Positions 10,424-20,178 of a DNA stretch of 64,000 nt are shown piece after piece; position 1 is the first letter of the stretch, and every line of letters starts with the position of its first letter. The notes under the pieces were generated by a model that searched no databases, was not told the origin of the DNA, and was given only the letters and a program-made list of their open reading frames with translations. Source of the DNA: Pseudomonas marincola (GTDB taxonomy: Bacteria > Pseudomonadota > Gammaproteobacteria > Pseudomonadales > Pseudomonadaceae); contig NZ_FPBC01000001.1 in the NCBI RefSeq assembly GCF_900116605.1, forward strand, positions 124,001 through 188,000, in the 5' to 3' direction. A program made the translations under genes and the position numbers.

Positions 10424-11443
10424 CTACAGAACGTTGGGTTCCATCTCCAGCTCAACCCCAAAACGCTCGGCTATATCGTGCTGAATCCGCTGCGCCAGCG
10501 CCAGCAGCTGCTTGCCGCTGGCATTGCCGTAATTGACCAGCACCAGCGCCTGCAGCTTGTGCACGCCCGCGTCACCCTCGCGAAAGCCTTTCCAGCCTGC
10601 ACGCTCGATTAGCCAGCCAGCGGCCAGTTTGACCTGCCCATCCGCCTGCGGGTACGCCACAACGTCGCTGTGCAACTGGCTGATCTGTTCGGCAAGCGCA
10701 GCACTGACCAACGGATTCTTGAAGAAACTACCGGCATTCCCCAGTTGCGACGGGTCGGGTAGTTTTTCACTGCGAATCGCGCAAATCGCCTGGCTCACAT
10801 CGGTCGCAGTCGGATCAGTGATGCCTTGTGCCTGCAAACGCTGCTGCACCGGCCCATACCCCAAATGCAGGACATTGCGGCGGGTCAGCGCAAAGCGCAC
10901 CCGCAGAATCACCCAACGTCCGGGCTGCTGCTTGAATATGCTGTCGCGGTAAGCGAACGCGCAGTCTTCTGCGCTGAACTCACGCAATTCACCGCTTTCG
11001 CGGTCCAGCGCGGTCAACCCGGCGAATACATCTTTGATTTCGACGCCGTAGGCACCGATATTCTGCATCGGCGCTGCGCCCACAGTGCCGGGAATCAGGC
11101 TGAGGTTTTCCAGGCCAACAAAGCCCTGCGCCAGGCTCCATTGCACGAATGGATGCCACGGCTCGCCAGCTTGCGCCTCGACCACAACCCTGTCGGCGTC
11201 ATCTTCAATAATGTTGATACCGCGAGTCGCCATGCGCACGACCAGCGCATCAATGTCGCCAGTGATCAGCATGTTGCTGCCGCCGCCGAGTAACAGCACC
11301 GGCAGTTGCTGCTGCTCGGCGAAACTCAGTGCCGAGCGTAGTTGCTCATCGTCGTGTACTTCAACCAGTGCCTTGGCCGACGCCTCGATGCCAAACGTAT
11401 TGAGACGTTTGAGCGAGACGTTGTGCTCAACCTGCAAGCTCAT
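10424..11443 (-). CDS. murB: UDP-N-acetylenolpyruvoylglucosamine reductase MurB
   Basis: FAD enzyme that reduces UDP-GlcNAc-enolpyruvate to UDP-MurNAc with NADPH, the second committed step of peptidoglycan precursor synthesis. It is 339 residues, the E. coli-type (type I) length. Visible: N-terminal NTFGIEA; FAD-binding LLLGGGSNML at about 50-59; GTVGAAPMQNIGAYG; the catalytic-serine segment GNAGSFFKNP; and the C-terminal EPNV carrying the conserved Glu. The ATG overlaps the stop of the phosphatase gene by 4 bp, so it is the last gene of the kdsB operon. Confidence 0.97.
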   Translation of the reverse strand: MSLQVEHNVSLKRLNTFGIEASAKALVEVHDDEQLRSALSFAEQQQLPVLLLGGGSNMLITGDIDALVVRMATRGINIIEDDADRVVVEAQAGEPWHPFVQWSLAQGFVGLENLSLIPGTVGAAPMQNIGAYGVEIKDVFAGLTALDRESGELREFSAEDCAFAYRDSIFKQQPGRWVILRVRFALTRRNVLHLGYGPVQQRLQAQGITDPTATDVSQAICAIRSEKLPDPSQLGNAGSFFKNPLVSAALAEQISQLHSDVVAYPQADGQVKLAAGWLIERAGWKGFREGDAGVHKLQALVLVNYGNASGKQLLALAQRIQHDIAERFGVELEMEPNVL

Positions 11444-11904
11444 AAACGTCCCTCAAGCTCAGCCACCAGCGCATCACAGGCCTGCTCGAGCAGATCGAGC
11501 ACGTTCTCAAACCCATCATCGCCGCCGTAATACGGGTCCGGCACCTGCTCCACTGCCAAGCCGTAGCGGCGCAGGAACAGGTCGAGTTCAGCGCGGCCAT
11601 TAGCAGGCTGAAACTTGGCAAGGTTGCTCAGGTTGCTGTTGTCCATCGCCAGAATCAGGTCGAAGGCGGCAAAGTCTGCCGTTGAGACCTGACGCCCGCG
11701 CAAACCCGACAGATCGTAACCACGGGCTTGCGCGGCACTGCGCATTCGGCTGTCGGGTGGATTGCCGACATGCCAGTCACCCGTGCCCGCTGAGTCGACT
11801 TCAATCTGCGCGCTCAACCCCGCCTTGCGCAATTTTTGGCGCAAGATGCCTTCAGCCGCAGGCGAGCGGCAGATATTGCCCAGACACACGAACAATACGC
11901 GCAT
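11440..11904 (-). CDS. Low-molecular-weight protein tyrosine phosphatase
   Basis: A 154-residue cytoplasmic phosphatase of the LMW-PTP family. The CX5R P-loop CLGNICRS is at 7-14 (nucleophile C7, R13), and the general-acid Asp is in VPDPYYGG (D123). It lies between kdsB and murB with 1-4 bp overlaps, so it is translated within the envelope operon. Its physiological substrate in pseudomonads is not evident from the sequence. Confidence 0.93.
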   Translation of the reverse strand: MRVLFVCLGNICRSPAAEGILRQKLRKAGLSAQIEVDSAGTGDWHVGNPPDSRMRSAAQARGYDLSGLRGRQVSTADFAAFDLILAMDNSNLSNLAKFQPANGRAELDLFLRRYGLAVEQVPDPYYGGDDGFENVLDLLEQACDALVAELEGRL

Positions 11905-12668
11905 CAGTCGGCCAACAACTGACGAACACGGTCCAGGTCTTCCTGGGTATCAACCCCGGCAGGAGGCGCTTCCAGCGCGTCGGCAACATGGATGCGCACG
12001 CCATTCCACAGCGCCCGCAATTGCTCCAGGCACTCGGTGTTTTCCAGCCAGCACGGGCCCCACTCAACGAAGTCGTGCAGGAACTTGGCGCGATAGGCGT
12101 AAATTCCGATGTGCCGGCGGTATGGCACACCGGCTGGCAACTGGTCGCGCTCACCGGCAAAGTCATCCCGCGCCCACGGCAGCGGCGCGCGGCTGAACGT
12201 CAGCGCCAGACCATTGAGGTCGGTGACAACCTTGACCACATTGGGGTTGAACAGTGCAGCCGCCTCGTTGATCGGCTCTGCCAGCGTGGCAATGCCCGCC
12301 TGCGCATTGGCGGCCAGATTGCTGGCGACCTGATCGATAATCACCGGCGGTATCAGTGGCTCGTCGCCCTGCACGTTGACCACGATGGCATCTGCAGGCA
12401 AACCCAGCGCTGTGGCCACTTCAGCCAGGCGGTCGGTACCTGAATTATGATCGACCCGCGTCAGCAGCACCTCGGCACCGAACGCCTGACAACGCTCGAC
12501 GATGCGTGCATCGTCAGTTGCAATCACCACCCGATCAGCGCTGCTTTTACAGGCTTGCTCCCAGACATGCTGGACCATCGGCTTGCCTGCAATGTCCTGC
12601 AAAGGCTTGCCGGGCAGGCGCGTGGAGGCATAACGCGCCGGGATTACTACCGTGAATGCAAGGCTCAT
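11904..12668 (-). CDS. kdsB: CMP-KDO synthetase KdsB
   Basis: 3-deoxy-manno-octulosonate cytidylyltransferase, which activates KDO for the lipopolysaccharide inner core. It is 254 residues. The N-terminal nucleotidyltransferase motif [16 protein letters not shown] is at about 8-23, followed by [13 protein letters not shown] near 95. The start codon directly follows the Trm112-like stop. It neighbours lpxK, the usual LPS context. Confidence 0.97.
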   Translation of the reverse strand: MSLAFTVVIPARYASTRLPGKPLQDIAGKPMVQHVWEQACKSSADRVVIATDDARIVERCQAFGAEVLLTRVDHNSGTDRLAEVATALGLPADAIVVNVQGDEPLIPPVIIDQVASNLAANAQAGIATLAEPINEAAALFNPNVVKVVTDLNGLALTFSRAPLPWARDDFAGERDQLPAGVPYRRHIGIYAYRAKFLHDFVEWGPCWLENTECLEQLRALWNGVRIHVADALEAPPAGVDTQEDLDRVRQLLAD

Positions 12669-12854
12669 TTACTTGTCCAGTCGCTCATCAGTATTGAGGG
12701 TGCGCGCTTCTGTTTCGAGCATGACAGGGATACCGTCACGCACCGGATAAGCCAGGCCATCGGTTTTGCAGATCAGTTCGGATTTATCGGCAACCAGCTT
12801 CAGCGGGCCTTTGCACAGCGGGCACGCCAGAATATCGAGTAATTTCGGGTCCAT
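12669..12854 (-). CDS. Trm112-family zinc-ribbon-like small protein (YcaR type)
   Basis: A 61-residue protein starting [16 protein letters not shown] and ending in the ETEAR tail found in E. coli YcaR. Cysteines lie at 11, 14 and 29; a fourth is missing, as in E. coli YcaR. The ATG at 12854 is chosen because AAGGA lies 6 nt upstream; an in-frame TTG two codons earlier is less likely. It lies between lpxK and kdsB, its conserved place. The exact function is unknown; eukaryotic Trm112 activates methyltransferases. Confidence 0.9.
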   Translation of the reverse strand: MDPKLLDILACPLCKGPLKLVADKSELICKTDGLAYPVRDGIPVMLETEARTLNTDERLDK

Positions 12855-12905
12855 GGACAATCCTTAAACATCAATGGGCCGCCCGGCCGAGCACCAGAGT
12901 GCGGG

Positions 12906-13919
12906 CTAGCGCGGCAGATCAGTAGGTTGCAGCAACGCCTGCACGCGTTCGGTGAACCACAAGGTGAAGGCTTCTGAAGGCTGAGCATCAACCGCAAGAT
13001 ACCACCAGTTCGGCTGGGCAAAGGCGTGGCACTTGACCGCGTCTTTTTCCGTCATCACCAACGGCAGCGCCGGGCTGAAATCCAGCAGTTGCGCAGAAAA
13101 CTGCGCATGGTCACTGAACGCATGCGTTATGGGCTGCAAGTGTAGCGCTTCGAGGGTTTTGAAGAAACGCTGAGGATTACCGATTCCCGCGACTGCATGC
13201 ACCTGCTGGCCATTGGGGAAATGGTCCAGCGGGCAACGCTCGCCGGTCAGTACATTGATCAACGCCTGCGGCTGCAGGGTGAATCCAAAGCCGTCTTGCG
13301 GATCTGTCGGCGCACCGTTGTAGAGCAACGCATCCACCGATTCGAGCCGTTCAACCGGCTCACGCAATGGCCCCGCTGGCAAGCAACGGCGATTGCCTAA
13401 ACCACGCGCCGCATCGATCAGCACCAACTCCATGTCGCGGGCCATGCGGTAATGCTGCATGCCGTCGTCACTGAGAATCAGCTGCAAGGGTTCGGCGTCC
13501 AGCAAGGCGGCAATGGCGCGACTGCGATCAGGGTCGATCATCAGCGGCACGCCGCTGCGCTGAACAATCAGCAGCGGCTCATCACCCGCAATCGCTGCGT
13601 CTTGATCTGCCTCGACCCGCCACGGCAATTGCGGCGGCTTGGCGCCATAACCGCGACTGACCACGCCGACCTTGATGCCGCGCTGCTGGCAATAATTGAC
13701 CAGCCAGAGGATCAACGGCGTCTTGCCGGTGCCGCCTACGGTGATGTTGCCGACCACGATAACCGGCACGGGCGCACGGTAAATCTCGCCGACACCGGCC
13801 AGAAAACGCTCGCGCTTGCCCTGCACCACTCGGCGATAAAGCGCTTCCAGCGGGCTGAGCGCGCCGAGCAGTGGATGCCCTTTGTACCAGGCAGCAACAA
13901 GACCATCAGACAACGGCAT
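12906..13919 (-). CDS. lpxK: Tetraacyldisaccharide 4'-kinase LpxK
   Basis: Membrane-associated kinase that phosphorylates the 4' position of the lipid A disaccharide precursor. It is 337 residues. Walker A is [12 protein letters not shown] at 57-68, with an N-terminal amphipathic region and the later [28 protein letters not shown] block typical of the family. It follows exbD by 35 bp in the same direction and precedes the Trm112-like gene. Confidence 0.96.
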   Translation of the reverse strand: MPLSDGLVAAWYKGHPLLGALSPLEALYRRVVQGKRERFLAGVGEIYRAPVPVIVVGNITVGGTGKTPLILWLVNYCQQRGIKVGVVSRGYGAKPPQLPWRVEADQDAAIAGDEPLLIVQRSGVPLMIDPDRSRAIAALLDAEPLQLILSDDGMQHYRMARDMELVLIDAARGLGNRRCLPAGPLREPVERLESVDALLYNGAPTDPQDGFGFTLQPQALINVLTGERCPLDHFPNGQQVHAVAGIGNPQRFFKTLEALHLQPITHAFSDHAQFSAQLLDFSPALPLVMTEKDAVKCHAFAQPNWWYLAVDAQPSEAFTLWFTERVQALLQPTDLPR

Positions 13920-13954
13920 CGGAGAACCTCAAGAAAAAACGACTGCGCCGCTGA

Positions 13955-14383
13955 TCAGGGCGCAGTCTCGGCCTCGACGGTGGTGATTCGCAGGTGCGCG
14001 AAGCCCAGCTTGCCCGCTGCGTCCATCGCCGTAACCACGGCCTGGTGCTCGGTTTTGGCGTCGGCACTGATGCTCAATGGCAAGCTGGTGTCGCCATCGG
14101 ACTCTTTCTGTAGCGCGTTCATCAGGCTGTTGAGGTCGCTTTTCAGCAGCTCCTTGCCATTCACCGAGAACGTACCGTCTACCGCGATCAACACTTCAAG
14201 CTGCTTGATTTCGGTCTGTTCCGGCGGAGTGCCGGTTACAGCCTCAGGCAAATCGACCTTAAGCTGAGTTTCGCGGGTGAAGGTTGTCGTCACCACAAAA
14301 AACAGCAGCAGGATAAACACCACATCAATCAATGGGGCGAGGCCGATCTCGACATTTTCACGTGGCTTGCGTCGAAACTTCAC
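13955..14383 (-). CDS. exbD: ExbD/TolR-family proton-channel subunit
   Basis: A 142-residue inner-membrane protein with one N-terminal helix (about 15-37). It carries the conserved proton-path Asp in APLIDVVF (D20) and a periplasmic domain. With ExbB it converts proton-motive force into work for TonB-like partners. The start is GTG at 14383, overlapping the exbB stop by 4 bp. Its place next to lpxK and comEC is the conserved PA2982/PA2983-type locus, which lacks a tonB gene, so the energised partner is not shown here. Confidence 0.93.
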   Translation of the reverse strand: MKFRRKPRENVEIGLAPLIDVVFILLLFFVVTTTFTRETQLKVDLPEAVTGTPPEQTEIKQLEVLIAVDGTFSVNGKELLKSDLNSLMNALQKESDGDTSLPLSISADAKTEHQAVVTAMDAAGKLGFAHLRITTVEAETAP

Positions 14384-15012
14384 GCCTTGTCCCCGCCTAT
14401 CTCTACGTCACGATCCCCCTGCACCACTTCAACCAGCTTGATTGCTTCCTGCTCCATGCCAACCACCAACTCATCAACCCGACGCTGCAGGTAACGGTGA
14501 AAGAACAGAGCCGGGATCGCGACCATCAAGCCCGCTGCCGTGGTAATCAGCGCCTTGGCGATACCGCCGGCGAGCAATGGCGCGTTGGCCATGCCTGAAT
14601 CCATGAACGAGGAGAAAATCTGGATCATGCCCAACACGGTGCCGAGCAAGCCGAGCAACGGGGCGATGCCGGCAATGGTGCCAAGGGCATTGAGATAGCG
14701 CTCAAGATCGTGGACGACGCGTGCGGCCGCCTCTTCGATGCATTCCTTCATGATCTCGCGGCCATGCTTGGAGTTGGCCAGTCCCGCGGCGAGAATTTCA
14801 CCCAACGGCGAGTTGGCGCGCAGCTCCTTGAGCTTTTGCGCGTTGAGTTTCTTGGCCTTGATCCAGCCCCAAACGGTGGCCAGCAAGTTGCCAGGCTTGA
14901 CGCGACTCGGGCGCAAGGTCCACAGCCGCTCGGCAATGATCGCAGCCGCCGCAATTGAACACAGTATGATTGGCAGCATCATCCAGCCACCCGCTTTAAC
15001 CAGTTCCCACAC
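14380..15012 (-). CDS. exbB: ExbB/TolQ-family proton-channel subunit
   Basis: About 210 residues, with a hydrophobic N-terminal helix (WMMLPIILCSIAAAAIIAE), a cytoplasmic loop, and two further helices in the MotA/TolQ/ExbB domain (LGTIAGIAPLLGLLGTVLGMI and the GGIAKALITTAAGLMVAIPAL region). GTG at 15012 is chosen because GAGGGGG lies 9 nt upstream and the product then begins WELVKAGG, as in relatives. An in-frame codon at 15045 would add 11 unconserved residues. It forms a two-gene unit with exbD. Confidence 0.92.
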   Translation of the reverse strand: MWELVKAGGWMMLPIILCSIAAAAIIAERLWTLRPSRVKPGNLLATVWGWIKAKKLNAQKLKELRANSPLGEILAAGLANSKHGREIMKECIEEAAARVVHDLERYLNALGTIAGIAPLLGLLGTVLGMIQIFSSFMDSGMANAPLLAGGIAKALITTAAGLMVAIPALFFHRYLQRRVDELVVGMEQEAIKLVEVVQGDRDVEIGGDKA

Positions 15013-15084
15013 AGTGAACAACCCCCTCGATAAAAGTCGCGCCACTCTAGCATAGGGTCAATCGCTAGCCGACCGCCGCTGTTC

Positions 15085-17308
15085 TCATTTTTCTCGCCAA
15101 AAGCGAGATTCTGTCCGCAATGTTTTAGCGTCTGTGAACTGACCAAGCTGAACGGTCACCGCGCCCTGCTCCACAGTGTCGTACACGCGCGCCGGAATTT
15201 GCGCATAGCGCGCCAATACATCCGGGGCCGGGTGACCAAAAGCATTGTGCTTGCCCCGCGAGATTAGCACCGCTTGCGGGGCAACCCGCTGAACAAATGC
15301 GCGAGAAGACGACGAACGACTGCCATGATGCGCCGACAGCAGCCAGCGCGCCTCAAGTTCCAGCCCACTGGCCAGCAACGCGCTTTCGGCCGCCACATCG
15401 ATATCGCCAGTCAGCACGATCCGCTCGCCCTGCGCTTCAATGATCAGCACGCATGACGCCTGATTCGCATCACTGGCATCTGCCCAGCGCCAGCTATGCA
15501 GGATCACGCCATCCCACTGCCATGAGCGTTGCCGGCATGGCTGAGCCTGCCAGCGTGGCGGTAACCGGCCGGCCTCACCACTGATGACATGCTCGACCGG
15601 CATGCCATCGATTACCGCCGAGGCGCCGCCTATATGATCATTATCGCCATGACTCAACAGCAGAAGGTCGAGCTGCGCGATATTCAGCGCGCGCAGCGAA
15701 GGGAGCACCACGCGCTCACCCAAATCAAAGTCGCCGAAGCGCGGCGCCGCGTCATACAACAACGCATGGTTGCGCGTACGCACCACCACCGCAAGGCCCT
15801 GACCGACATCGAGCATGTTCACGACAGCCGTACCCTCTGCGATTTTCTGCGGTGTGGTGAAGAGCAACGGCAGCATCAGCGGCCAGCCAAACAAGCGCAG
15901 CGGTAACCCCGAGGGCAGCAACAGCAACAACGTGCCCGCACAAGCCAGTAACCACACGCCCAGACCATAAGCACCCGGCGGCCATGCGGGCAGCCAATGC
16001 GCCAGCGGTGTGAGCCCGCGAAACAGCATCTCGACCAAGCCGCCGGCCAACCATAAAAGCCCTGCCCCCACATGAGGCACCGGCAACAGCAGGCTGCCCG
16101 CCAGTGCCAACGGCACGATGACCAACCCCACCAATGGCACCGCGACAAGATTCGTCAGCGGCCCACTCAGACTCACGGGCAGTCCCAATGCCAGCATCAT
16201 CGGCAGCAACCCCAAGGCAATCGCCCACTGCGCGCGCACCAGCGATTGCCCCCACGACCAACCGCCGAGTCGCCCACTGAAAATCAACAAGAGCAGCGCT
16301 ACCGCTGAAAAGGACAACCAGAAGCCAGCCTGCAAACTCGCCAGCGGCTCATTGAGCAGCACCACGATCAAGGCAAACAGCAACACGTAGGACGCGCCAA
16401 TCCGACGAAATCGCAAACGCCAAAGCAGGACCAACCCGACCATCGCACAAGCACGCTGCACCGGCACCTGAAACCCGGCCAGAAACCCGTAGACCAATGC
16501 GCCGCACAGCGCTAACGCACAGGCGCATGGCAGCCAGGGAATGGCTTGTGGCCACCAGCCGATCCGCGCCAGACCCGCGACCAGCGCATACAACAGCCCC
16601 GCCAACAAGCCGATATGCGTGCCGGATATCACCAACAAATGCACAGTGCCAGTGGCTTTGAGTGTGGCCCAGTCAGCGGGCGCGATTGCTGAGCCATCGC
16701 CCACTACAAGCGCCGAAAGCATCGCCTCCCGTCCATTTGCCGGGGTTGCCAACAGCCGCTTGCGTAACCTGTCGCGCCAACTGCCCAGACCACTCGCCGG
16801 GGCAATACGCTGGCCGTCCTTGACCGAACCGGTTGCGCCGATGCGTTGCGCCAGCAACCAGGTTTCATAATCGAACACCTGCGGATTGACCAAGCCATGC
16901 GGGCGTTTCAAGCGCACAGCTAAACGCCAGACTTCACCCGCAACCACCGAATGCTGGCCGTACCAGGAGAGGCGTATTTTTTGCGGCAATACCGCCCGGC
17001 GCGAAACCGGGTGTGCGAGCTCAAAGCGCACAACGCCATCATCCTGCTGCGCCAGCCCCACCACCTGCCCTTGCAACCAGAGCGTGCGACCATCCAGCTC
17101 AGGGGCCAGGCGGTCATCCAGCGCCAGCTGTGCACTGGCGCACGCCCATGCCAGCCCCCAGCACGAACCAGCCAATGCTGTTAATCCGGGTGAACACCAA
17201 ACCGACAGCCAGCAATACGAGCAGGCCAAGCAGCCACGGTGGCGGCAGCACGGGCAATAAACGTAATGACAATAAGCCGAGCACAAGCGCTATCATCCCT
17301 GAGCGCAT
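15085..17308 (-). pseudogene. comEC: ComEC/Rec2 DNA-uptake channel with an apparent N-terminal frameshift
   Basis: Inner-membrane channel that carries single-stranded DNA into the cell during natural transformation. The long frame (to about 17286) contains the competence domain (TVHLLVISGTHIGLLAGLLY, many hydrophobic helices) and a C-terminal metallo-beta-lactamase-like domain (LLSHGDNDHIGG). Its first 40 codons give an implausible Cys-rich sequence. The expected start, MRSGMIALVLGLLSLRLLPV, lies in another frame from ATG 17308 and runs to ...GWFVLG. Removing one G from the G5 run (CCCCC at 17155-17159 on the plus strand) joins the frames as ...VLGLAWACASAQLALDD, matching the family. This is either a sequencing or assembly indel or a real inactivating or phase-variable frameshift. 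Confidence 0.85.
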
Positions 17309-17538
17309 TCGAACTCCTTGAACACCCGTTCCCTGGGCGATTGCAAAAGCTGGGTGAAAAACTTGGCGAAGCGGTTTAGCATCGCTGCGCTGAGGTTAGT
17401 CGAGCCAGAGCACTTGCATGGGTGAGCAATGAATTTTCCTGCGATTGCCAGCCAAAATTCTCTTGATCAAGGTTGAGAGAGCAGCCCTTAACTTTTGAGT
17501 GCATAATACTGGCGCTTTTAGCCGGTCAGAGACCTTAC

Positions 17539-18066
17539 ATGCCGCGTCGTTTTATTAAGCGCTACATGCCAAACCCGGAGAGCATCAGGAACAACAAGTC
17601 CCTGCGCTTTCTAGGCACGTTGATGCACGACCCCAATTTGTGGCACTTGAATCGCCACTCAGTCAGCCGCTCCATGGCGATCGGTTTTTTCTGGGCTATG
17701 ATTCCAATGCCCATGCAAATGGTGGCCGCTGCATTCTCGGCGGTGTTCTTGCGCGGCAACCTGCCCATCTCTGTCGGCTTGGTCTGGCTGACCAACCCCA
17801 TCACCATGCCGCCGGTGTTTTATTGCAGCTACAAGTTCGGCGCCTGGCTGATGAGCACCCCGACCTTAAGAATCCCTGAGCATGTAACCCTGCACTGGGT
17901 TGGCCAGGTTCTGCAAACGCACTGGCAGCCGCTCTATCTGGGTTCATTTGTGCTCGGCCTGATCCTCGCGGTGCTCAGCTACTTCGGCACCAACGCTTAC
18001 TGGCACTGGTGGGTTCGGCGCAACTGGCGCAAGCGTCAGGAAGCCCGCGCACAGAAAGGCCAATAG
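17539..18066 (+). CDS. DUF2062 inner-membrane protein
   Basis: A 175-residue protein of the DUF2062 family, with three or so hydrophobic segments (around 48-70, 82-100 and 130-150) and a basic C-terminal tail. The start ATG at 17539 (MPRRFIKRYMPNPESI) fits the family's basic N-terminus. An upstream in-frame start at 17473 would add unconserved residues. Function is unknown; the gene is conserved beside comEC and lol in pseudomonads. A TATAAT-like CATAAT at 17502-17507 may be its -10. Confidence 0.85.
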   Translation: MPRRFIKRYMPNPESIRNNKSLRFLGTLMHDPNLWHLNRHSVSRSMAIGFFWAMIPMPMQMVAAAFSAVFLRGNLPISVGLVWLTNPITMPPVFYCSYKFGAWLMSTPTLRIPEHVTLHWVGQVLQTHWQPLYLGSFVLGLILAVLSYFGTNAYWHWWVRRNWRKRQEARAQKGQ

Positions 18067-18178
18067 CTGCGCGCCAGCAAGCCAGCCCATTGTTATCGTC
18101 GATTGATTATTGCCCCATTGAACGTGGCGACGCGACGTTCGGGTTCAGCCTGCGCAAGCCTGTAAGCGGCTGGCAGTT

Positions 18179-18214
18179 GAGCGGAAGGCGCCGCCTTGCG
18201 ACAGGCGCCCCGCT
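18179..18214. terminator. GC-rich hairpin between the DUF2062 gene and lolE
   Basis: An imperfect stem (AGCGG..GGCGCC with GGCGCC.CCGCT) lies between the two convergent genes. There is no T-run, so the call is weak. Confidence 0.3.
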
Positions 18215-18220
18215 CCACGC

Positions 18221-19465
18221 TTATTCGTAGCGCAACGCTTCAGCAGGCTGAATGCGCGATGCCCGCCATGACGGGTACAGGGTGGCGAGAAAACTCATGC
18301 CCAATGCGGCCACGCAGATCAGCACCACATCGGTAACCTGCAATTGCGAAGGCAGGCTGTTGATGAAGTAGACATCCGAGCTGAACACATGCTGGCCACT
18401 CACGCGCTCAATCCAGCCCACCAACTGGCTGACGTTGAGCGCTGCAGCAACGCCCAGCACGCAGCCGATCAAGGTGCCGATCGTGCCGATCACCGTACCT
18501 TGAACGATGAAGATACCCATGATCTGCCGCGGTGTGGCACCCAGCGTTCGCAGAATGGCAATGTCCGCGCCCTTATCGGCGACCACCATGATCAATGTCG
18601 CGATGATATTGAACGCGGCCACTGCAACGATCAGCAGCAGCAACAAGCCGATCATGGTTTTTTCCATTTTCATGGCGCTGAACAGACTGCCCTGCGTCTG
18701 CGTCCAGTCACTGGCCTGATAATTCGCGCCCAGATCAGCCGCCACAGCCGCTGAGACCTGAGGCGCTTGATACAGATCCTTGAGTTTGAGCCTTACGCTC
18801 TGCACCTGGCCCGGCTCATAGCGCTGAATATCCGCCGCATCAGCGACGTTGATCAACGCCAGCGAGCTGTCCAGCTCCGCGCCCACCTTGAACACGCCAA
18901 CCACGTTGAGGCGCTTCATGCGCGGGGTAATACCGCCAGGCACAGCACTGAGTTCGGGCACGATCAAGGTCAGTTTGTCACCGACTTTGAGCTGGAAGCG
19001 CCGCGCGGTGATAGCACCAATCACCACGCCACTTTCGCCCGGCTGCAAATCGCTGAGCTTACCGGCGATCATGCTGTTGCCAATGATCGATACCTGCGGC
19101 TCAAGCGCCGGATCGACGCCCTGCAACTGAATCGGCTGCATGCTGCCACGGTAAGACAACATACCTTCCAGCTCGGCAAATGGCACCGCCGCCAGGACTT
19201 CAGGGTTCTGTTTGGCCTTGGCCGCCACTGCTTGCCAGTCATCAAGCGGCTCGCTGGCAGCGATGCTGGCGTGCGGCACCATGCCGAGAATCCGCGAACT
19301 CATTTCCTGCTGGAAGCCGTTCATCACCGACAGCACCACGATCATGGCCAGCACGCCGAGGGCCAAGCCGATCATCGAGGTCAGCGAAATAAACGAAATG
19401 AAGTGATTACGTCGCTTGGCCCGCGTGTAGCGAGCCCCGATAAAAATACTCAGAGGCCGAAACAT
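18221..19465 (-). CDS. lolE: Lipoprotein-releasing permease, LolC/E family (downstream copy)
   Basis: A 414-residue membrane subunit of the LolCDE ABC transporter, which extracts lipoproteins from the inner membrane and hands them to LolA. It has one N-terminal helix ([22 protein letters not shown], about 31-52), a large periplasmic domain, and three C-terminal helices (about 270-400) ending PAEALRYE. It overlaps the lolD stop by 1 bp. It is paralogous to the upstream gene and shares the [16 protein letters not shown] and [14 protein letters not shown] blocks. The lolE name follows the E. coli order lolC-lolD-lolE; the two copies cannot be told apart by motif alone. Confidence 0.92.
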   Translation of the reverse strand: MFRPLSIFIGARYTRAKRRNHFISFISLTSMIGLALGVLAMIVVLSVMNGFQQEMSSRILGMVPHASIAASEPLDDWQAVAAKAKQNPEVLAAVPFAELEGMLSYRGSMQPIQLQGVDPALEPQVSIIGNSMIAGKLSDLQPGESGVVIGAITARRFQLKVGDKLTLIVPELSAVPGGITPRMKRLNVVGVFKVGAELDSSLALINVADAADIQRYEPGQVQSVRLKLKDLYQAPQVSAAVAADLGANYQASDWTQTQGSLFSAMKMEKTMIGLLLLLIVAVAAFNIIATLIMVVADKGADIAILRTLGATPRQIMGIFIVQGTVIGTIGTLIGCVLGVAAALNVSQLVGWIERVSGQHVFSSDVYFINSLPSQLQVTDVVLICVAALGMSFLATLYPSWRASRIQPAEALRYE

Positions 19466-20178
19466 CAGTTGGCCACCAGTTTGCCGTCTTCAAGACGCAG
19501 AATGCGGTCCATCTTGCGCGCTAACTCAAGGTCGTGAGTTACCACCACGAACGCCGTGCGCGATGAAAGACTCAGCTCTTTGATGAGGTCCTGAATGCCC
19601 AGCGCGGTATGATGATCGAGGTTGCCGGTCGGCTCATCGAGCAGCACCACACCCGGATTATTCACCAGAGCCCGCGCAACCGCGACGCGTTGACGTTCGC
19701 CGCCAGACAGCTCGGCAGGCTTGTGCGACAGGCGGTGACCCAGCCCCACGCGCTCAAGCAATGCAGTGGCACGCTCACGCGCCTCGCGGATTGAGGTCTT
19801 GCCGATCAGCAGCGGCATGCAGACGTTTTCCAGCGCGGTGAACTCGGGCAGCAAGTGGTGAAACTGGTAGACGAAGCCCAGCGCGCGGTTACGCAACAGG
19901 CCACGTTGTTTTTCGTTGAGTGCGGACAATTCCTCGCCCGCCAGCCAGACGCTGCCGGTACTCGGCGTATCCAGCCCGCCCAGCATGTTCAGCAGGGTAC
20001 TTTTACCCGAGCCGGAACTGCCAACAATTGCCAGGCGCTCACCCGGATGCAGCTCAAGCTGCAGGCCATCGAGCACCACAACCGATTGCGGGCCTTCGTC
20101 ATAACTCTTGCTTAGGTTGCGACAGCTCAGAACAGCCTGATCCTGCATCACTCGATCACCCTTAACCGGATTACTCAT
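19465..20178 (-). CDS. lolD: Lipoprotein-releasing ATPase LolD
   Basis: ATPase of LolCDE. It has Walker [13 protein letters not shown], signature [15 protein letters not shown], Walker [13 protein letters not shown] and a switch His in VVTHDLE. ATG 20178 is chosen because it overlaps the lolC stop codon by 8 bp and has GGAGG 9 nt upstream. A later ATG at 20148 would give MQDQAVLSC, closer to some relatives, and is the alternative. The transcript is shared with both permease genes. Confidence 0.95.
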   Translation of the reverse strand: MSNPVKGDRVMQDQAVLSCRNLSKSYDEGPQSVVVLDGLQLELHPGERLAIVGSSGSGKSTLLNMLGGLDTPSTGSVWLAGEELSALNEKQRGLLRNRALGFVYQFHHLLPEFTALENVCMPLLIGKTSIREARERATALLERVGLGHRLSHKPAELSGGERQRVAVARALVNNPGVVLLDEPTGNLDHHTALGIQDLIKELSLSSRTAFVVVTHDLELARKMDRILRLEDGKLVAN

